64,000 bases of DNA, from NCBI RefSeq assembly GCF_014489595.1, contig NZ_CP060790.1, positions 4,340,001 to 4,404,000 on the forward strand. The letters run 5' to 3'. The notes under the pieces were generated by a model. It worked only from the letters and a program-made list of their open reading frames with translations, was not told where the DNA came from and made no database searches. The position numbers were made by a program, and so were the translations under genes. Positions 26,919 through 38,242 of the stretch are shown in pieces; the stretch's first letter is position 1; the number at the start of each line of letters is the position of its first letter. This stretch comes from Paenacidovorax monticola. Its GTDB lineage: Bacteria; Pseudomonadota; Gammaproteobacteria; Burkholderiales; Burkholderiaceae_C.

Positions 26919-28979
26919 ATGACACCTCCCGCGCACAGCCGCCACGACAGCGCGACCACCTTCTGGTGGGCGCCCGGCGCGATGGTGCTGCGGCTCATGC
27001 TCGTGGCGGTGGTGGCCGTGGGGCTTGCGGGCAGCGTTTCGGCCTGGCTCGTGACGCGCGCCTCGGGGCAGGAGGCCTTGCGCCGCATCGTCGGCCAGCA
27101 GAACGACGAAGTGGAGGTGCTGGCCCGGCTGCTGGCCAGCAAGATCGAGCAGAGCCAGAAATTGCTGGGCACGGTGGCCACGGGGATCACGCCCGCGATG
27201 CTCGATTCGCCCTCCTCGCTCGAATGGCTGCTGCAGCAGGGGCTGCCCGCCGCGCGCTTCTTCGACAGCATCCAGGTGGCCCGCCCCGACGGCGAGCTGA
27301 GCATGAACCTGCGCCATGGCCGCGTGGAGAAGGCCGACAACCTCGACCCCGCCGAGCGCGACTACCTGCGGCGCACCCTGGCCGACGGCAAGCCCCTGGT
27401 GTCCGAGCCCATCGCGGGCCACACGAGCGAGGCGCGCGTCATGTTCACCATGCCGCTGCACCGGGAGGACGGCGGCGTGCTGGGCGTGGTGGCCGGCGCG
27501 ATCCGCCTGCAGTCCCAAGGGCTGCTGCCGCCGTCGATGGCGCTGCCCGCGCGCGACGACTCGCGCCTCATCGTCTTCACGCGCGACGGCACCATCCTGG
27601 CGCATTCCGAGCCCACGCGCATCATGGGCCAGGTGCGCGACGAGCCCGGCCTGGCCCAGGTGTTCACGGCCTGGCAGCGGCGCGCCCAGCCCGTGGTGAA
27701 CGGCGCCGTCACCCAGGTGCTGCCCGCGCACATCGTGAGCATGGCGGGCATGCCGCTGCCGCAGTGGCTGGTGGCACGCGTGAGCGATTCGCAGGCCCAG
27801 CTCGCGCCGGTGCGGGGGGCGCAGCACGACGCCTGGTGGGCCGCGGCCGCGGCCCTGCTGCTCATCGCGCTGGCGGCCACCCTGGGCATGGCCTGGCTGG
27901 CCCAGCCCCTGGCGCAACTGCGCCACCGCGCGCCGCAGCTGCTGCAGGCCGATCCCGACCCCCTCGGGCCCTGGCCGCGGGCGCCGGGCGAGGTGGATGC
28001 GCTGGTGGAGGTCTTCCGGGGACTGGAGCGCCAGCGTGCCCAGCAGCAGGCGCGCCAGCTGGCGCTGGGCACGCAGTTCCAGGCGATCCTCGACAACGCG
28101 CCGGTCGGCATCGTGATCACGCGCTCCGGCCGGCTCGAAGTGCTGAGCCGCCAGGCCTGCCACATGCTGGGCTATTCCGCCGAGGCGCTGCAGGGGCGGC
28201 CGGCGCGCATGCTCTACGCCTCCGACGCCGACTACGCGGACATGGGGCGCCGCGTGCGCGATGAATTCGCGTCGCACCGGGCATTCGATGGCGACGTGTG
28301 CTTCATGCGCAAGGACGGCGGGCCCGTATGGGCGCGCGTGCAGGGGCGCAGCCTGGGCGGGGGCGACGTGGAAGCCGGCACCGTGTGGATCCTGGAGGAC
28401 ATGACCGCCGCGCGCGAGGCGCTGCGCCAGCAGGGCTGGGCCGCGCTGCACGACCCGCTGACCCTGCTGGCCAACCGCGCGGCGTTCGAGCAGCGCCTGC
28501 AGCAGATGCTGGCCCAGCAGGCCGCACGCGTGCACGAGGGGGCGGATTGCGGCGTGGTGCTGTTCCTGGACCTGGACCACTTCACCGTGGTCAACGACGT
28601 GGCGGGCCACGATGCGGGCGACGACGTGCTGCGCCATGTCGCGCGGATGATCGACGTGCAGGTGCGCCAGGTGGGCTGGGCCGCGCGGCTTGGCGGTGAC
28701 GAGTTCGCCGTGGTGCTGCCGGGCTGCACACTCGCGCGCGGCCAGGCGGTGGCAGAACAGTTGCGCGCGGCCCTGCAGGCCTGGGAGCCTTCGTACCAGG
28801 GGCGCAGCTTCACGCTGGGCGCGAGCATCGGTCTCGTGGTGCTCGATGCGCGCCTGTCCACCGTGGCCGAGGTGCTGCACGCGGCCGACATGGCCTGCTA
28901 TGCCGCCAAGCGCGCGGGCCGCAACCAGGTGGTGGTGCACTCGGCCGAGCCGTTCGCGTCGGCCAATGGTGTGCTCTGA
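26919..28979 (+). CDS. Membrane sensor diguanylate cyclase (Cache-PAS-GGDEF)
   Basis: This 686-residue protein has a transmembrane segment at about 23-45, a periplasmic double-Cache-like region (about 55-295), a second transmembrane segment (about 302-322), a linker, a PAS domain (about 385-500, AILDNAPVGIVITRSGRLEVLSRQACHMLGYSAE) and a C-terminal GGDEF domain with intact GGDEF near residues 591-595 and DPLTLLANRAAF. It should make c-di-GMP in response to a periplasmic ligand and a second PAS cue. The position of the RxxD inhibitory site reads RQVG, so product inhibition is probably absent. It follows the Dnr-like gene by 192 bases on the same strand. Confidence 0.9.
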   Translation: MTPPAHSRHDSATTFWWAPGAMVLRLMLVAVVAVGLAGSVSAWLVTRASGQEALRRIVGQQNDEVEVLARLLASKIEQSQKLLGTVATGITPAMLDSPSSLEWLLQQGLPAARFFDSIQVARPDGELSMNLRHGRVEKADNLDPAERDYLRRTLADGKPLVSEPIAGHTSEARVMFTMPLHREDGGVLGVVAGAIRLQSQGLLPPSMALPARDDSRLIVFTRDGTILAHSEPTRIMGQVRDEPGLAQVFTAWQRRAQPVVNGAVTQVLPAHIVSMAGMPLPQWLVARVSDSQAQLAPVRGAQHDAWWAAAAALLLIALAATLGMAWLAQPLAQLRHRAPQLLQADPDPLGPWPRAPGEVDALVEVFRGLERQRAQQQARQLALGTQFQAILDNAPVGIVITRSGRLEVLSRQACHMLGYSAEALQGRPARMLYASDADYADMGRRVRDEFASHRAFDGDVCFMRKDGGPVWARVQGRSLGGGDVEAGTVWILEDMTAAREALRQQGWAALHDPLTLLANRAAFEQRLQQMLAQQAARVHEGADCGVVLFLDLDHFTVVNDVAGHDAGDDVLRHVARMIDVQVRQVGWAARLGGDEFAVVLPGCTLARGQAVAEQLRAALQAWEPSYQGRSFTLGASIGLVVLDARLSTVAEVLHAADMACYAAKRAGRNQVVVHSAEPFASANGVL

Positions 28980-29031
28980 TCCGGTGCTCCGGGGCGGTTC
29001 ACCTCACGAGCAGGGAGGGGCAGAACAGGCC

Positions 29032-29913
29032 CTATGCCAGTTCCGGCGCGCGGGCGCCGAAGGCCTGCACCAGGAAGCGCACCATGGCTTGCACGCGCTC
29101 CGAGCGGCGCAGGCCGGGGTGCATCATGAGGTAGAGCGGTTGCGATGGCACGGCTGGCGCGCCGGGCACGGGCATCAGCAGCGGATCGGCCTGGCCCAGG
29201 AAGCGCGGCAGCATCGCAATGCCCCAGCCCGCGCGGGCGGCTTGCTGCATGGCCACGAAGTCGTTGCTGCGCAGCGCCATGCGGCGCCCGGCCGCATGCG
29301 CATCCATCCAGGCGCGCTTGGGTAGATCCCCCATGCTGCGGTCGAAACCGATGAACACCTGTTCGGGCGGAGCGGGCAGGGGCCGCTCGCGCGCCGTGTA
29401 GAGCGCGTAGCCCACTTCGGCGAGCGGACGGGCGATGAGCCCCTCGTCGGTGGGGGCGGCCAGGCGCAGCGCGATCTCGGCCTCGCCCTGCGCCAGGCGC
29501 GACTGGCGGTTCTCGCCCACGAGGTCGAGCGCGATCTCCGGATACAGCGTGGGCCAGGGCGCCAGCAGTGGCATCAGCACATGCTGCAGCAGCAGCGGCG
29601 GGACCGACAGGCGCACGGTGCCGCGCAACCCGCCGCGCGCACTCGACGCGTCGCGCTCGAAGGCGAGCATCTCGGCTTCCAGCGCCTGGGCGCCGGCGAT
29701 CAGGCGCTGCCCTTCGGCCGTGGGCACCCAGCCGCGCGGCAGGCGGTCGAACAGGCGCAGCCGCAGTGTGGCCTCCAGCTGGCCCACGCGGCGCGACACG
29801 GTGGAGTGCTCCACGCCCAGCGCCCGCGCGGCGGCCGAGAGGCTGCCCTGGCGCGACAGCGCAAGAAAGTAGCGGACGTCGTCCCACTGCAGGGAGGGTT
29901 CGGAGCTGGTCAT
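29032..29913 (-). CDS. LysR-family regulator
   Basis: This 293-residue LysR regulator begins MTSSEPSLQWDDVRYFLALSRQGSLSAAARALGVEHSTVSRRVGQLEATLRLRLFDRLPRG, with the HTH at about 25-55. The ligand domain contains LYLMMHPGLRRSERVQAMVRFLVQAF, which marks the subgroup acting on divergent enzyme genes in Burkholderiales. It is divergent from the SnoaL-like gene 146 bases away and probably controls it. Effector unknown. Confidence 0.85.
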   Translation of the reverse strand: MTSSEPSLQWDDVRYFLALSRQGSLSAAARALGVEHSTVSRRVGQLEATLRLRLFDRLPRGWVPTAEGQRLIAGAQALEAEMLAFERDASSARGGLRGTVRLSVPPLLLQHVLMPLLAPWPTLYPEIALDLVGENRQSRLAQGEAEIALRLAAPTDEGLIARPLAEVGYALYTARERPLPAPPEQVFIGFDRSMGDLPKRAWMDAHAAGRRMALRSNDFVAMQQAARAGWGIAMLPRFLGQADPLLMPVPGAPAVPSQPLYLMMHPGLRRSERVQAMVRFLVQAFGARAPELA

Positions 29914-30059
29914 CCGATCATTTTTGCACGGAGTGTGGCGGTGTATTGGGAATTCTGTTTTTTATCAACCGAATCTAGGATGCCATTGCCGGCGTGCGCG
30001 GCCAGGACAACCGGCCGGGCCCCGCCTGTGCTTTGTTCCACTTTTCACACATTCCACCC

Positions 30060-30503
30060 ATGACCACCACTTCCTCCTCCCCTGCGCTCCAGACTGTGGA
30101 GCGCTTTCTGGAGCACATCTTCCGCGGGGAGACCGCGCAGGCCATGGCGCTCGTGGCGCCACAAGCCGCTTTCGTGGGCGCGCGCGCCGAAGGGCATCCG
30201 CGGATTGCATTCCAGGGGCGCTTCACGGGGCCCGAGGGGGCGCAGCGCTTCTTCACGGCGTTCGGCGAGGCGCTGGAACCCGGCGAGTTCGAGATCACGG
30301 GCCGCTTCGGCGAGGGCGAGCATGCGGCGCTCTACGGCCGCCTGCGCCACCGCAGCCGTGCGACGGGACGCGACTTTGCGAGCGATTGGGCCCTGGTGTG
30401 CCGCGTGCGCGATGGGCAGCTGCACTTCTACCACTTCTACGAGGACACGGCCGCCCTGGAAGTGGCGCTGGGCGTGGCCCCGGAGGCCGCCATCGCGGCC
30501 TGA
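30060..30503 (+). CDS. SnoaL-like/NTF2-fold protein
   Basis: This 147-residue protein has the SnoaL/NTF2-like pattern: an N-terminal helix VERFLEHIFRGETAQAMALV, a small-barrel core and DWALVCRVRDGQLHFYHFYEDTAALEVAL near the C terminus. Such folds occur in isomerases, hydrolases and ligand-binding proteins, so the activity is open. The ATG at 30060 is taken; a GTG at 29994 would overlap the promoter shared with the divergent LysR gene. Its stop is four bases from the convergent xdhB stop. Confidence 0.72.
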   Translation: MTTTSSSPALQTVERFLEHIFRGETAQAMALVAPQAAFVGARAEGHPRIAFQGRFTGPEGAQRFFTAFGEALEPGEFEITGRFGEGEHAALYGRLRHRSRATGRDFASDWALVCRVRDGQLHFYHFYEDTAALEVALGVAPEAAIAA

Positions 30504-30507
30504 GCCT

Positions 30508-32834
30508 TCACGCCTCCAGGCGCCCCAGTGCGCGCAGCAGGTTCTCGGCCGTGGCCGGGGCCGTCAGGCGCACGGGGCCCTGGGCCTCGGGCGCGCGCCC
30601 CGCGGCCACGGCGTTGCGCAGCGCCTCGTACACGCTGATGGCCAGCATGAACGGCGGCTCGCCCACGGCCTTGCTGCCGCCCACGTTGTCCTCGCGGTTG
30701 GCCTCGGGCCAGAGCGTGATGGCCAGGCGCTCGGGCACGTCGCCCGTGGCCGGGATTTTGTAAGTGCTGGGCGCGTGCGTGGTGAGCAGGCCCTCGCCGT
30801 TCCACACGAGCTGCTCGGTGGTGAGCCAGCCCATGCCCTGCACGAAGCCGCCCTCGATCTGGCCGATGTCGATGGCCGGGTTGATGCTGTGGCCCACGTC
30901 GTGCAGGATGTCCACGGCCAGCACGCGGCTCTCGCCCGTGAGCGTGTCCACCGCCACCTCGGAGCAGGCCGCGCCGTAGGCGAAGTAGTAGAAGGGCCGG
31001 CCCGTGAGCGTGGCCTTGTCGTAGTGGATCTTGGGCGTGCGGTAGAAGCCGTCGCTCCAGAGCTGAATGCGGTTGGCGTAGGCGGCCTGCACCACCGCGT
31101 CCCAGTCGCGAGCGGCCTTGGGCGAGATCACCTGGCCGCCTTCGAAGCGGACGGCGCCCGCGCCGCAGCCGTCGAGCCCGGCGACGAACGCCGCGAGGTT
31201 GTCGCGCACGTGGCGTGCCGCGAACTGCGCCGCGCGGCCGTTGAGGTCGGTGCCGCTGCTCGCGGCCGTGGCGCTGGCATTGGGCACCTTGCTCGTGTCG
31301 CTGGCCGTCACGAGCACGCGCGGCAGCGGCACGCCCAGCTCGTCGGCCACGATCTGCGCCACCTTGGTGTGCAGGCCCTGGCCCATCTCGGTGCCGCCGT
31401 GGTTCACCTGCACGCTGCCGTCGGTGTAGACATGCACGAGCGCGCCGGCCTGGTTGAAGAGCGTGGCTGTGAAGCTGATGCCGAACTTGACCGGCGTGAT
31501 CGCGAGGCCGCGCTTGAGCACGGCGTTCTGCGCGTTCCACGCCGCGATGGCCTGCTGGCGTTCACGGTACTGCGAGGACCGCTCCAGCTGGGGGAGCAGG
31601 TCGTGCAGGATGTTGTCCTCCACGGCCATCTGGTAGTGCGTGACGTTGCGCTCGGTGGTGCCGTAGAGGTTGCGCATGCGCACGTCGAGCGCGTCCAGCC
31701 CCAGCGCCCGTGCGATGTCGCCCAGGATGGCCTCGATCACGATCACGCCCTGTGGCCCGCCGAAGCCGCGGAAGGCCGTGTGGCTCTGTGTGTTCGTCTT
31801 GCAGCGGTACGAGGCGATTTCCACGTTCTCAAGGAAATAGGCGTTGTCCGTGTGGAACACCGCGCGGTCGGCCACGGGCCCCGAAAGGTCGGCGCTGAAG
31901 CCGCAGTTGGCCGCCATGCGCAGCTTCAGGCCCGTGATGCGGCCGCTGTCGTCGTAGCCGGCCTCCCAGTCATAGGCGAAGGGGTGGCGCTTGCCGGTGA
32001 CGAGGAAGTCGTCGTCGCGGTCCAGGCGCAGCTTGACGGGGCGGCCGAACTTGTTCGCCGCCACGGCAGCCCACACGGCGAGATGGCCGGCCTGCGTCTC
32101 CTTGCCGCCGAAACCGCCGCCCATGCGGCGGCATTCCACGCGCACGGCATGGTTGTCGATGCCGAGCGCGTGCGCCACCCAGTGCTGCACCTCGCCGGGG
32201 TGCTGGGTGCTCGAATAGATCCACCACTGGCGCTGCTCCAGCGGCATGGCGTAGGCGATCTGGCCTTCGAGGTAGAAGTGCTCCTGCCCGCCCACCTCGA
32301 AGTGGCCCGCAACGCGGTGCGGCGCGCGGTCCAGGGCGGCCTGGGCATCGCCGCGCCGCACGAACACGGGCGGCAGCACGTAGCTTTCGGCGGCCAGCGC
32401 CTGCTGCACCGTGAGCACGGCGGGCAGGGGGGCGATGTCGGCCTTCACCTTGCGCGCGGCGCGGCGCGCTTGCATCACGCTGTCGGCCACGACGAGGCCG
32501 ATCACCTGGCCCACGAACTGCACCGTGTCGATGGCGAAGACGGGCTCGTCGTGCGCGAAGGCGGCCAGCAGCTTGTCGCCGGGAATGTCGGCCGAGAGCA
32601 CCACGCCGCGCACGCCGGGCAGGGCCAGCGCGGCCGTGGCGTCCACGCCGTTCAGGCGGCCATGGGCCACGCTGGACAGGATGGGCGCGGCGTAGAGCGT
32701 GCCCTTCACCTCGGGCAGGTCGTCGATGTAGTGGGCGCTGCCCGCCACCTGGGCGCGGGCGCTTTCGTGGGGGTGCGACTGGCCCATGGCCAGGCGCACG
32801 GGGGCGGGCAGTTCATGCCGGGGCGGTTGCGTGT

Positions 32835-32838
<4 letters not shown>
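30508..32838 (-). CDS. xdhB: Xanthine dehydrogenase, molybdopterin-binding subunit XdhB
   Basis: This 776-residue protein is the large subunit of the bacterial two-gene xanthine dehydrogenase, which oxidises hypoxanthine and xanthine to urate with NAD. Typical motifs are GQSHPHESARAQVAGSAHYIDD, VGGQEHFYLEGQIAYAMP, MGGGFGGKETQAGHLA, HTAFRGFGGPQGV, VNHGGTEMGQGLHTKVAQI and, close to the end, VGSKAVGEPPFMLAISV-like sequence with the catalytic Glu of GEPP near residue 727. The start overlaps the xdhA stop by four bases (ATGA). It depends on XdhC (21682-22491) for cofactor insertion. Length and motifs appear intact. Confidence 0.96.
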
Positions 32839-34340
<1,502 letters not shown>

Positions 34341-34453
34341 GGATGACAACAGTGGGTGGTGGGTGGTACGGTCGCCCGATGCCGTGGGGCGGGGCGCGTG
34401 AAAAGAGGGTAGACGAGCCCTCCGTGGCCGAGCATAAGCCTTGCCTTATGACA

Positions 34454-34614
34454 AGAATGCATCCACCGCTATGAGAGCGCAAGGCCTTTTCGCCAAGATG
34501 GATCTCCATCACACCATGTCGCGCAAAGGGCCGGGCTTCAGCGCTGATTTTTTGGCCAGAATGCACCCACCGCTATGAGAGACCAAGCCCTTTTCGACAA
34601 GATCGATCTCCATC
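34454..34614. repeat. Two imperfect 57-base direct copies of the LysR gene start
   Basis: The segment 34454-34510 and the segment 34558-34614 agree at 51 of 57 positions. The second copy includes the real LysR start (ATG at 34575) and its first 13 codons. The first copy has its own ATG at 34471 in the same relative place and reads MRAQGLFAKMDLHHTM before running into a stop at about 34576. The copies are 104 bases apart. The first looks like a decayed duplication of the gene's 5' end lying in the xdhA-LysR promoter region. Confidence 0.8.
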
Positions 34615-35507
34615 TCATCCGAGTCTTGCACACCGTGTTGACCGAGCGCAGCGTCTCCAGGGCAGCCGTTCGGCTGGGCATGCACCAGCCGGCGGTGTCG
34701 GCCGCGCTGAAAAGGCTGCGCGACCTGGCGGGCGACCCGCTGCTCGTGCGCTCGGGGCCCGGCATGATCCCCACGGACGCGGCGCTGCGCATGGTGGAGC
34801 CCGCGGCCAGCATCCTGCGCGCGGCCGAGGGGCTGTTTTCCGACGCGCGCGGGTTCGACCCGCGCACCGCCACGCGCACCTTTCGCGTGGCCGCGAGCGA
34901 CTACCTCGACCCGCTGTTCCTGCCCCTGCTCGTGGCGCGCATCAAGTCGCAGGCGCCGCTGTGCCCCATCGAGGTGCTGCCGCTGTCGGCCGACGCGCAC
35001 TACCACGCGCACCTCGCGCAGGGCGAGGTGGACGTGGTGATCGGCAACTGGCCCCAGCCGCCCGAGGATCTGCACATGGGGCGGCTCTTCGGCGACGACG
35101 TGGTCTGCCTCGTGAGCCGTGAGCATCCGGCCGTGCGCCGGGGCTGGGACGTGGAGAGCTGGCTTGCGGCCGAGCACATCGCGCCCACTCCCACGCACCC
35201 TGGCGCGCGCGGCGTGATCGACATGCAGCTCGACGGCATGGGGCTGCAGCGCCACATCACGGCGCGCTGCGCGCATTTCAGCCTCATCCCGGACATCGTG
35301 GCATCAAGCTTGCTTGTCCTCACCACGGGGCGGCAGTTCTGCGAGCGCTTCACCGAGCGGCTGCCGCTGGTGGTGCTGCCCTGTCCCGTGGCGTTCCCAC
35401 GCCTTCTGTACTACCAGCTGTGGCATGCGCGCACGCACCACTCGGCCGCCGCGATGTGGCTGCGCGAAGGCGTGCGGATGGTGGCTGCCTCACTACGAAA
35501 AGAATAG
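34575..35507 (+). CDS. LysR-family regulator divergent from xdhAB
   Basis: This 310-residue LysR regulator starts MRDQALFDKIDLHLIRVLHTVLTERSVSRAAVRLGMHQPAVSAALKRLRDLAGDPLLVRSG, with the HTH at about residues 28-50, in the style of NodD/PcpR-type (LTTR with LHLIRVL start) proteins. Divergent position from xdhAB and location just before a nucleoside ABC transporter suggest that it controls purine salvage or oxidation. The 5' end of the gene is partly duplicated upstream. It ends 76 bases before the ABC ATPase. Confidence 0.88.
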   Translation: MRDQALFDKIDLHLIRVLHTVLTERSVSRAAVRLGMHQPAVSAALKRLRDLAGDPLLVRSGPGMIPTDAALRMVEPAASILRAAEGLFSDARGFDPRTATRTFRVAASDYLDPLFLPLLVARIKSQAPLCPIEVLPLSADAHYHAHLAQGEVDVVIGNWPQPPEDLHMGRLFGDDVVCLVSREHPAVRRGWDVESWLAAEHIAPTPTHPGARGVIDMQLDGMGLQRHITARCAHFSLIPDIVASSLLVLTTGRQFCERFTERLPLVVLPCPVAFPRLLYYQLWHARTHHSAAAMWLREGVRMVAASLRKE

Positions 35508-35583
35508 CTGCTGGCGCTCATGGAATAAGCGCTACCACGGATCTTGCTGCATAACTATTAACAAATTGAGAGACAATCCCCGC

Positions 35584-37176
35584 ATGCAATCCCCCGACAT
35601 CCCCACCGCGCCCGGCGCGCCCCCGCCGCGGCTGCAGCTGGCGGGCATCACCAAGCGCTACCCGGCCGTGGTGGCCAACAGCGGTGTCTCGCTCACGGTG
35701 CAGCCCGGCGAGGTCCATGCCGTGCTGGGCGAGAACGGCGCGGGCAAGTCCACGCTGATGAAAATCATCTACGGCGCCGTCAAGCCCGACGAGGGCTCGG
35801 TGCACGTGGATGGCCGCGCGGTGCACATCCGCAACCCGCAGGAGGCGCGGCAGCTGGGCATCGCCATGGTGTTCCAGCACTTCAGCCTGTTCGACACGCT
35901 CACCGTGGCCGAGAACGTGTGGCTGGGGCTGGACAAGAGCCAGCCGCTGGCCGAGGTCACGCGGCGCATTGCCGAGAAGGCGGCCGAGTATGGTCTCGAG
36001 ATCGACCCGCTGCGGCCCGTGCACACCCTGAGCGTGGGCGAGATGCAGCGCGTGGAGATCATCCGCGCCCTGCTCACCAACCCGCGCCTGCTGATCCTCG
36101 ACGAGCCCACCTCGGTGCTCACGCCCCAGGCGGTCGAGAAGCTCTTCGTGGTGCTGCGCAAGCTCGCCAGCGAGGGCTGCAGCATCCTCTACATCAGCCA
36201 CAAGCTGCACGAGATCCGTGCGCTGTGCACGGCCTGCACGGTGCTGCGCGGCGGCAAGGTGACGGGCGTGTGCAACCCGGCCGAGGAGTCGAACGCCTCG
36301 CTCTCGCGCCTCATGATCGGCGCCGAGCCGCCCGCCCTCACGCACCGCGAGGTGCAGACCGGCGCCGCCGTGCTCAAGGTGCAGGGCCTGAGCCTGCCGC
36401 GCCAGGACCAGTTCGGCGTGCAGCTCATCGACCTGCAGTTCGAGGTGCGCGCGGGCGAGGTCGTGGGCATCGCGGGCGTGTCGGGCAACGGCCAGAAGGA
36501 ACTGCTCTACGCGCTCTCGGGCGAGGACCAGCGCGCCGCGCCCGCCATGGTGCAGGTGGCGGGGCCGCAGGGGCTGGTGAACGCGGGCCACCTGAACCCG
36601 CGCCAGCGCCGCGCGCTGGGGCTGCATTTCGTGCCCGAAGAGCGCCTGGGCCGGGGTGCCGTGCCCACCATGGGCCTGGCGCACAACCTGCTGCTCACGC
36701 GCGACAACGCCGTGGGGGCGGGCGGATGGATCCGCATGGGCCAGCTCGAAGCGCATGCGCGCGCCATCATCGAGCGCTTCCATGTCAAGGCGGGCGGCCC
36801 GCACGCGGCGGCCAAGTCGCTGTCGGGCGGCAACCTGCAGAAATTCATCGTGGGCCGCGAGATCGATGCCAACCCGAAGCTGCTCATCGTTTCGCAGCCC
36901 ACCTGGGGCGTGGACGTGGGCGCGGCCGCGCAGATCCGGGGTGAGATATTGGCGCTGCGCGACGCGGGCTGCGCCGTGCTGGTGCTCAGCGAGGAGCTGG
37001 ACGAATTGTTCGAGATCTGCGACCGGCTGCACGTGGTGGCCAAGGGGCGGCTGTCGCCGTCGGTGCGGCGCGCCGAGGCCACCGTGGAGCGCATCGGCGA
37101 ATGGATGAGCGGCCTGTGGCATGCCGACGTGCAGGCCCATCTGGCACAGCGGGAGGTGGCGCATGCTGAAGCTTGA
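35584..37176 (+). CDS. Nucleoside-type ABC transporter, duplicated ATPase subunit
   Basis: This 530-residue protein contains two ABC domains in tandem, as in the YufO/NupA and sugar-type ATPases that work with BMP receptors. The first has Walker A GENGAGKST, signature LSVGEMQRVEI and Walker B LLILDEPTSVL. The second has GVSGNGQKEL in place of a strict Walker A, signature LSGGNLQKF and LLIVSQPTWGVD where the Walker B Glu is Gln, usual for the weaker second site of this family. Start at the ATG at 35584 gives normal length. The end overlaps the first permease gene by 14 bases. Proximity to xdhAB suggests purine nucleosides or bases as cargo. Confidence 0.92.
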   Translation: MQSPDIPTAPGAPPPRLQLAGITKRYPAVVANSGVSLTVQPGEVHAVLGENGAGKSTLMKIIYGAVKPDEGSVHVDGRAVHIRNPQEARQLGIAMVFQHFSLFDTLTVAENVWLGLDKSQPLAEVTRRIAEKAAEYGLEIDPLRPVHTLSVGEMQRVEIIRALLTNPRLLILDEPTSVLTPQAVEKLFVVLRKLASEGCSILYISHKLHEIRALCTACTVLRGGKVTGVCNPAEESNASLSRLMIGAEPPALTHREVQTGAAVLKVQGLSLPRQDQFGVQLIDLQFEVRAGEVVGIAGVSGNGQKELLYALSGEDQRAAPAMVQVAGPQGLVNAGHLNPRQRRALGLHFVPEERLGRGAVPTMGLAHNLLLTRDNAVGAGGWIRMGQLEAHARAIIERFHVKAGGPHAAAKSLSGGNLQKFIVGREIDANPKLLIVSQPTWGVDVGAAAQIRGEILALRDAGCAVLVLSEELDELFEICDRLHVVAKGRLSPSVRRAEATVERIGEWMSGLWHADVQAHLAQREVAHAEA

Positions 37177-38242
37177 AGCGCGTCCGCAGGCCTCGCGCCT
37201 GTGGACCTACGGCTCGCCGCTGCTCGCGCTGGCCGTCACCGTGCTGCTGGGCGTGGCGCTGTTCGCCGCGCTGGGCAAGGACCCGGTGCGGGGCCTGCAG
37301 GTGTTCTTCTGGGAGCCGATCAAGACCCAGTACGCCGTGGGCGAACTCATGGTCAAGGCCACGCCGCTGCTGCTCATCGCGCTGGGGCTGGCCGTGTGCT
37401 TCCGCTCCAACGTCTGGAACATCGGCGCCGAGGGGCAGTTCGTCATCGGCGCCGTGGCGGCCGGCGGCATGGCCCTGCTGGCCGACAAGGCCACGGGGCC
37501 GTGGATCGTGCCGGCCATCCTGGTGGCGGGCGTGGTTGGCGGCATGGTGTGGGCGGGCTTCACGGCGCTGCTGCGCGACAAGTTCAACGCGAACGAGATC
37601 CTCGTGAGCCTGATGCTCGTCTACGTGGCCACGCTGGTGCTGGGCTACCTGGTCTATGGTCCCTGGAAGGATCCGATGGGCTACAACTTCCCGCAGACCA
37701 AGATGTTCGAGCGCGTCACGCAGATGCCGCGCCTGTTCCAGGGCTCGCGCGTGTCCATCGGGCTGGTGCTGGCGCTGGCGGGGGCCGCGGCGCTGTGGGT
37801 GTTCCTGTTCCGCACGCGTGCGGGCTTCGCGCAGCAGGTGGGCGGCCTGGCCCCCGCGGCGGCGCGCTACGCGGGCTTCTCGTCGCGCCGCGCGCTGTGG
37901 ACGGCGCTGCTCATCTCGGGCGGCGCTGCGGGCCTGGCGGGGGCGCTCGAGGTGGCGGGGCCCATTGGCCAGCTCACGCCCTATGTGCCGGCGGGCTACG
38001 GCTTCGCGGCCATCATCGTGGCCTTCGTGGGGCGGCTGCATCCCGTGGGCATGGTCTTCTCGGCCGTCCTCATGAGCATGTTCTACATCGGTGGGGAACT
38101 GGCGCAGTCGCGACTGGGCCTGCCCAAATCGCTCACGGGCGTGTTCCAGGGCCTGCTGCTGTTCACGCTGCTGGCCTGCGACACGCTGATCGCCTACCGC
38201 GTGCGGTGGACGGGTGCAACTAGCCAAGGAAGTGCCGCATGA
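37163..38242 (+). CDS. Nucleoside-type ABC transporter permease 1 (YufP/NupB-like)
   Basis: This 359-residue inner-membrane permease belongs to the branched-chain/ribose-type family paired with BMP receptors. It has about nine hydrophobic segments and the family motifs NVWNIGAEGQFVIGAVAA, RDKFNANEILVSLMLVYVA, GPWKDPMGYNFPQT and GFAAIIVAFVGRLHPVGM. The start at 37163 overlaps the ATPase gene by 14 bases. The stop overlaps a small in-frame ORF (ATGA at 38239) that bridges to the second permease. Confidence 0.92.
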   Translation: MLKLEARPQASRLWTYGSPLLALAVTVLLGVALFAALGKDPVRGLQVFFWEPIKTQYAVGELMVKATPLLLIALGLAVCFRSNVWNIGAEGQFVIGAVAAGGMALLADKATGPWIVPAILVAGVVGGMVWAGFTALLRDKFNANEILVSLMLVYVATLVLGYLVYGPWKDPMGYNFPQTKMFERVTQMPRLFQGSRVSIGLVLALAGAAALWVFLFRTRAGFAQQVGGLAPAAARYAGFSSRRALWTALLISGGAAGLAGALEVAGPIGQLTPYVPAGYGFAAIIVAFVGRLHPVGMVFSAVLMSMFYIGGELAQSRLGLPKSLTGVFQGLLLFTLLACDTLIAYRVRWTGATSQGSAA

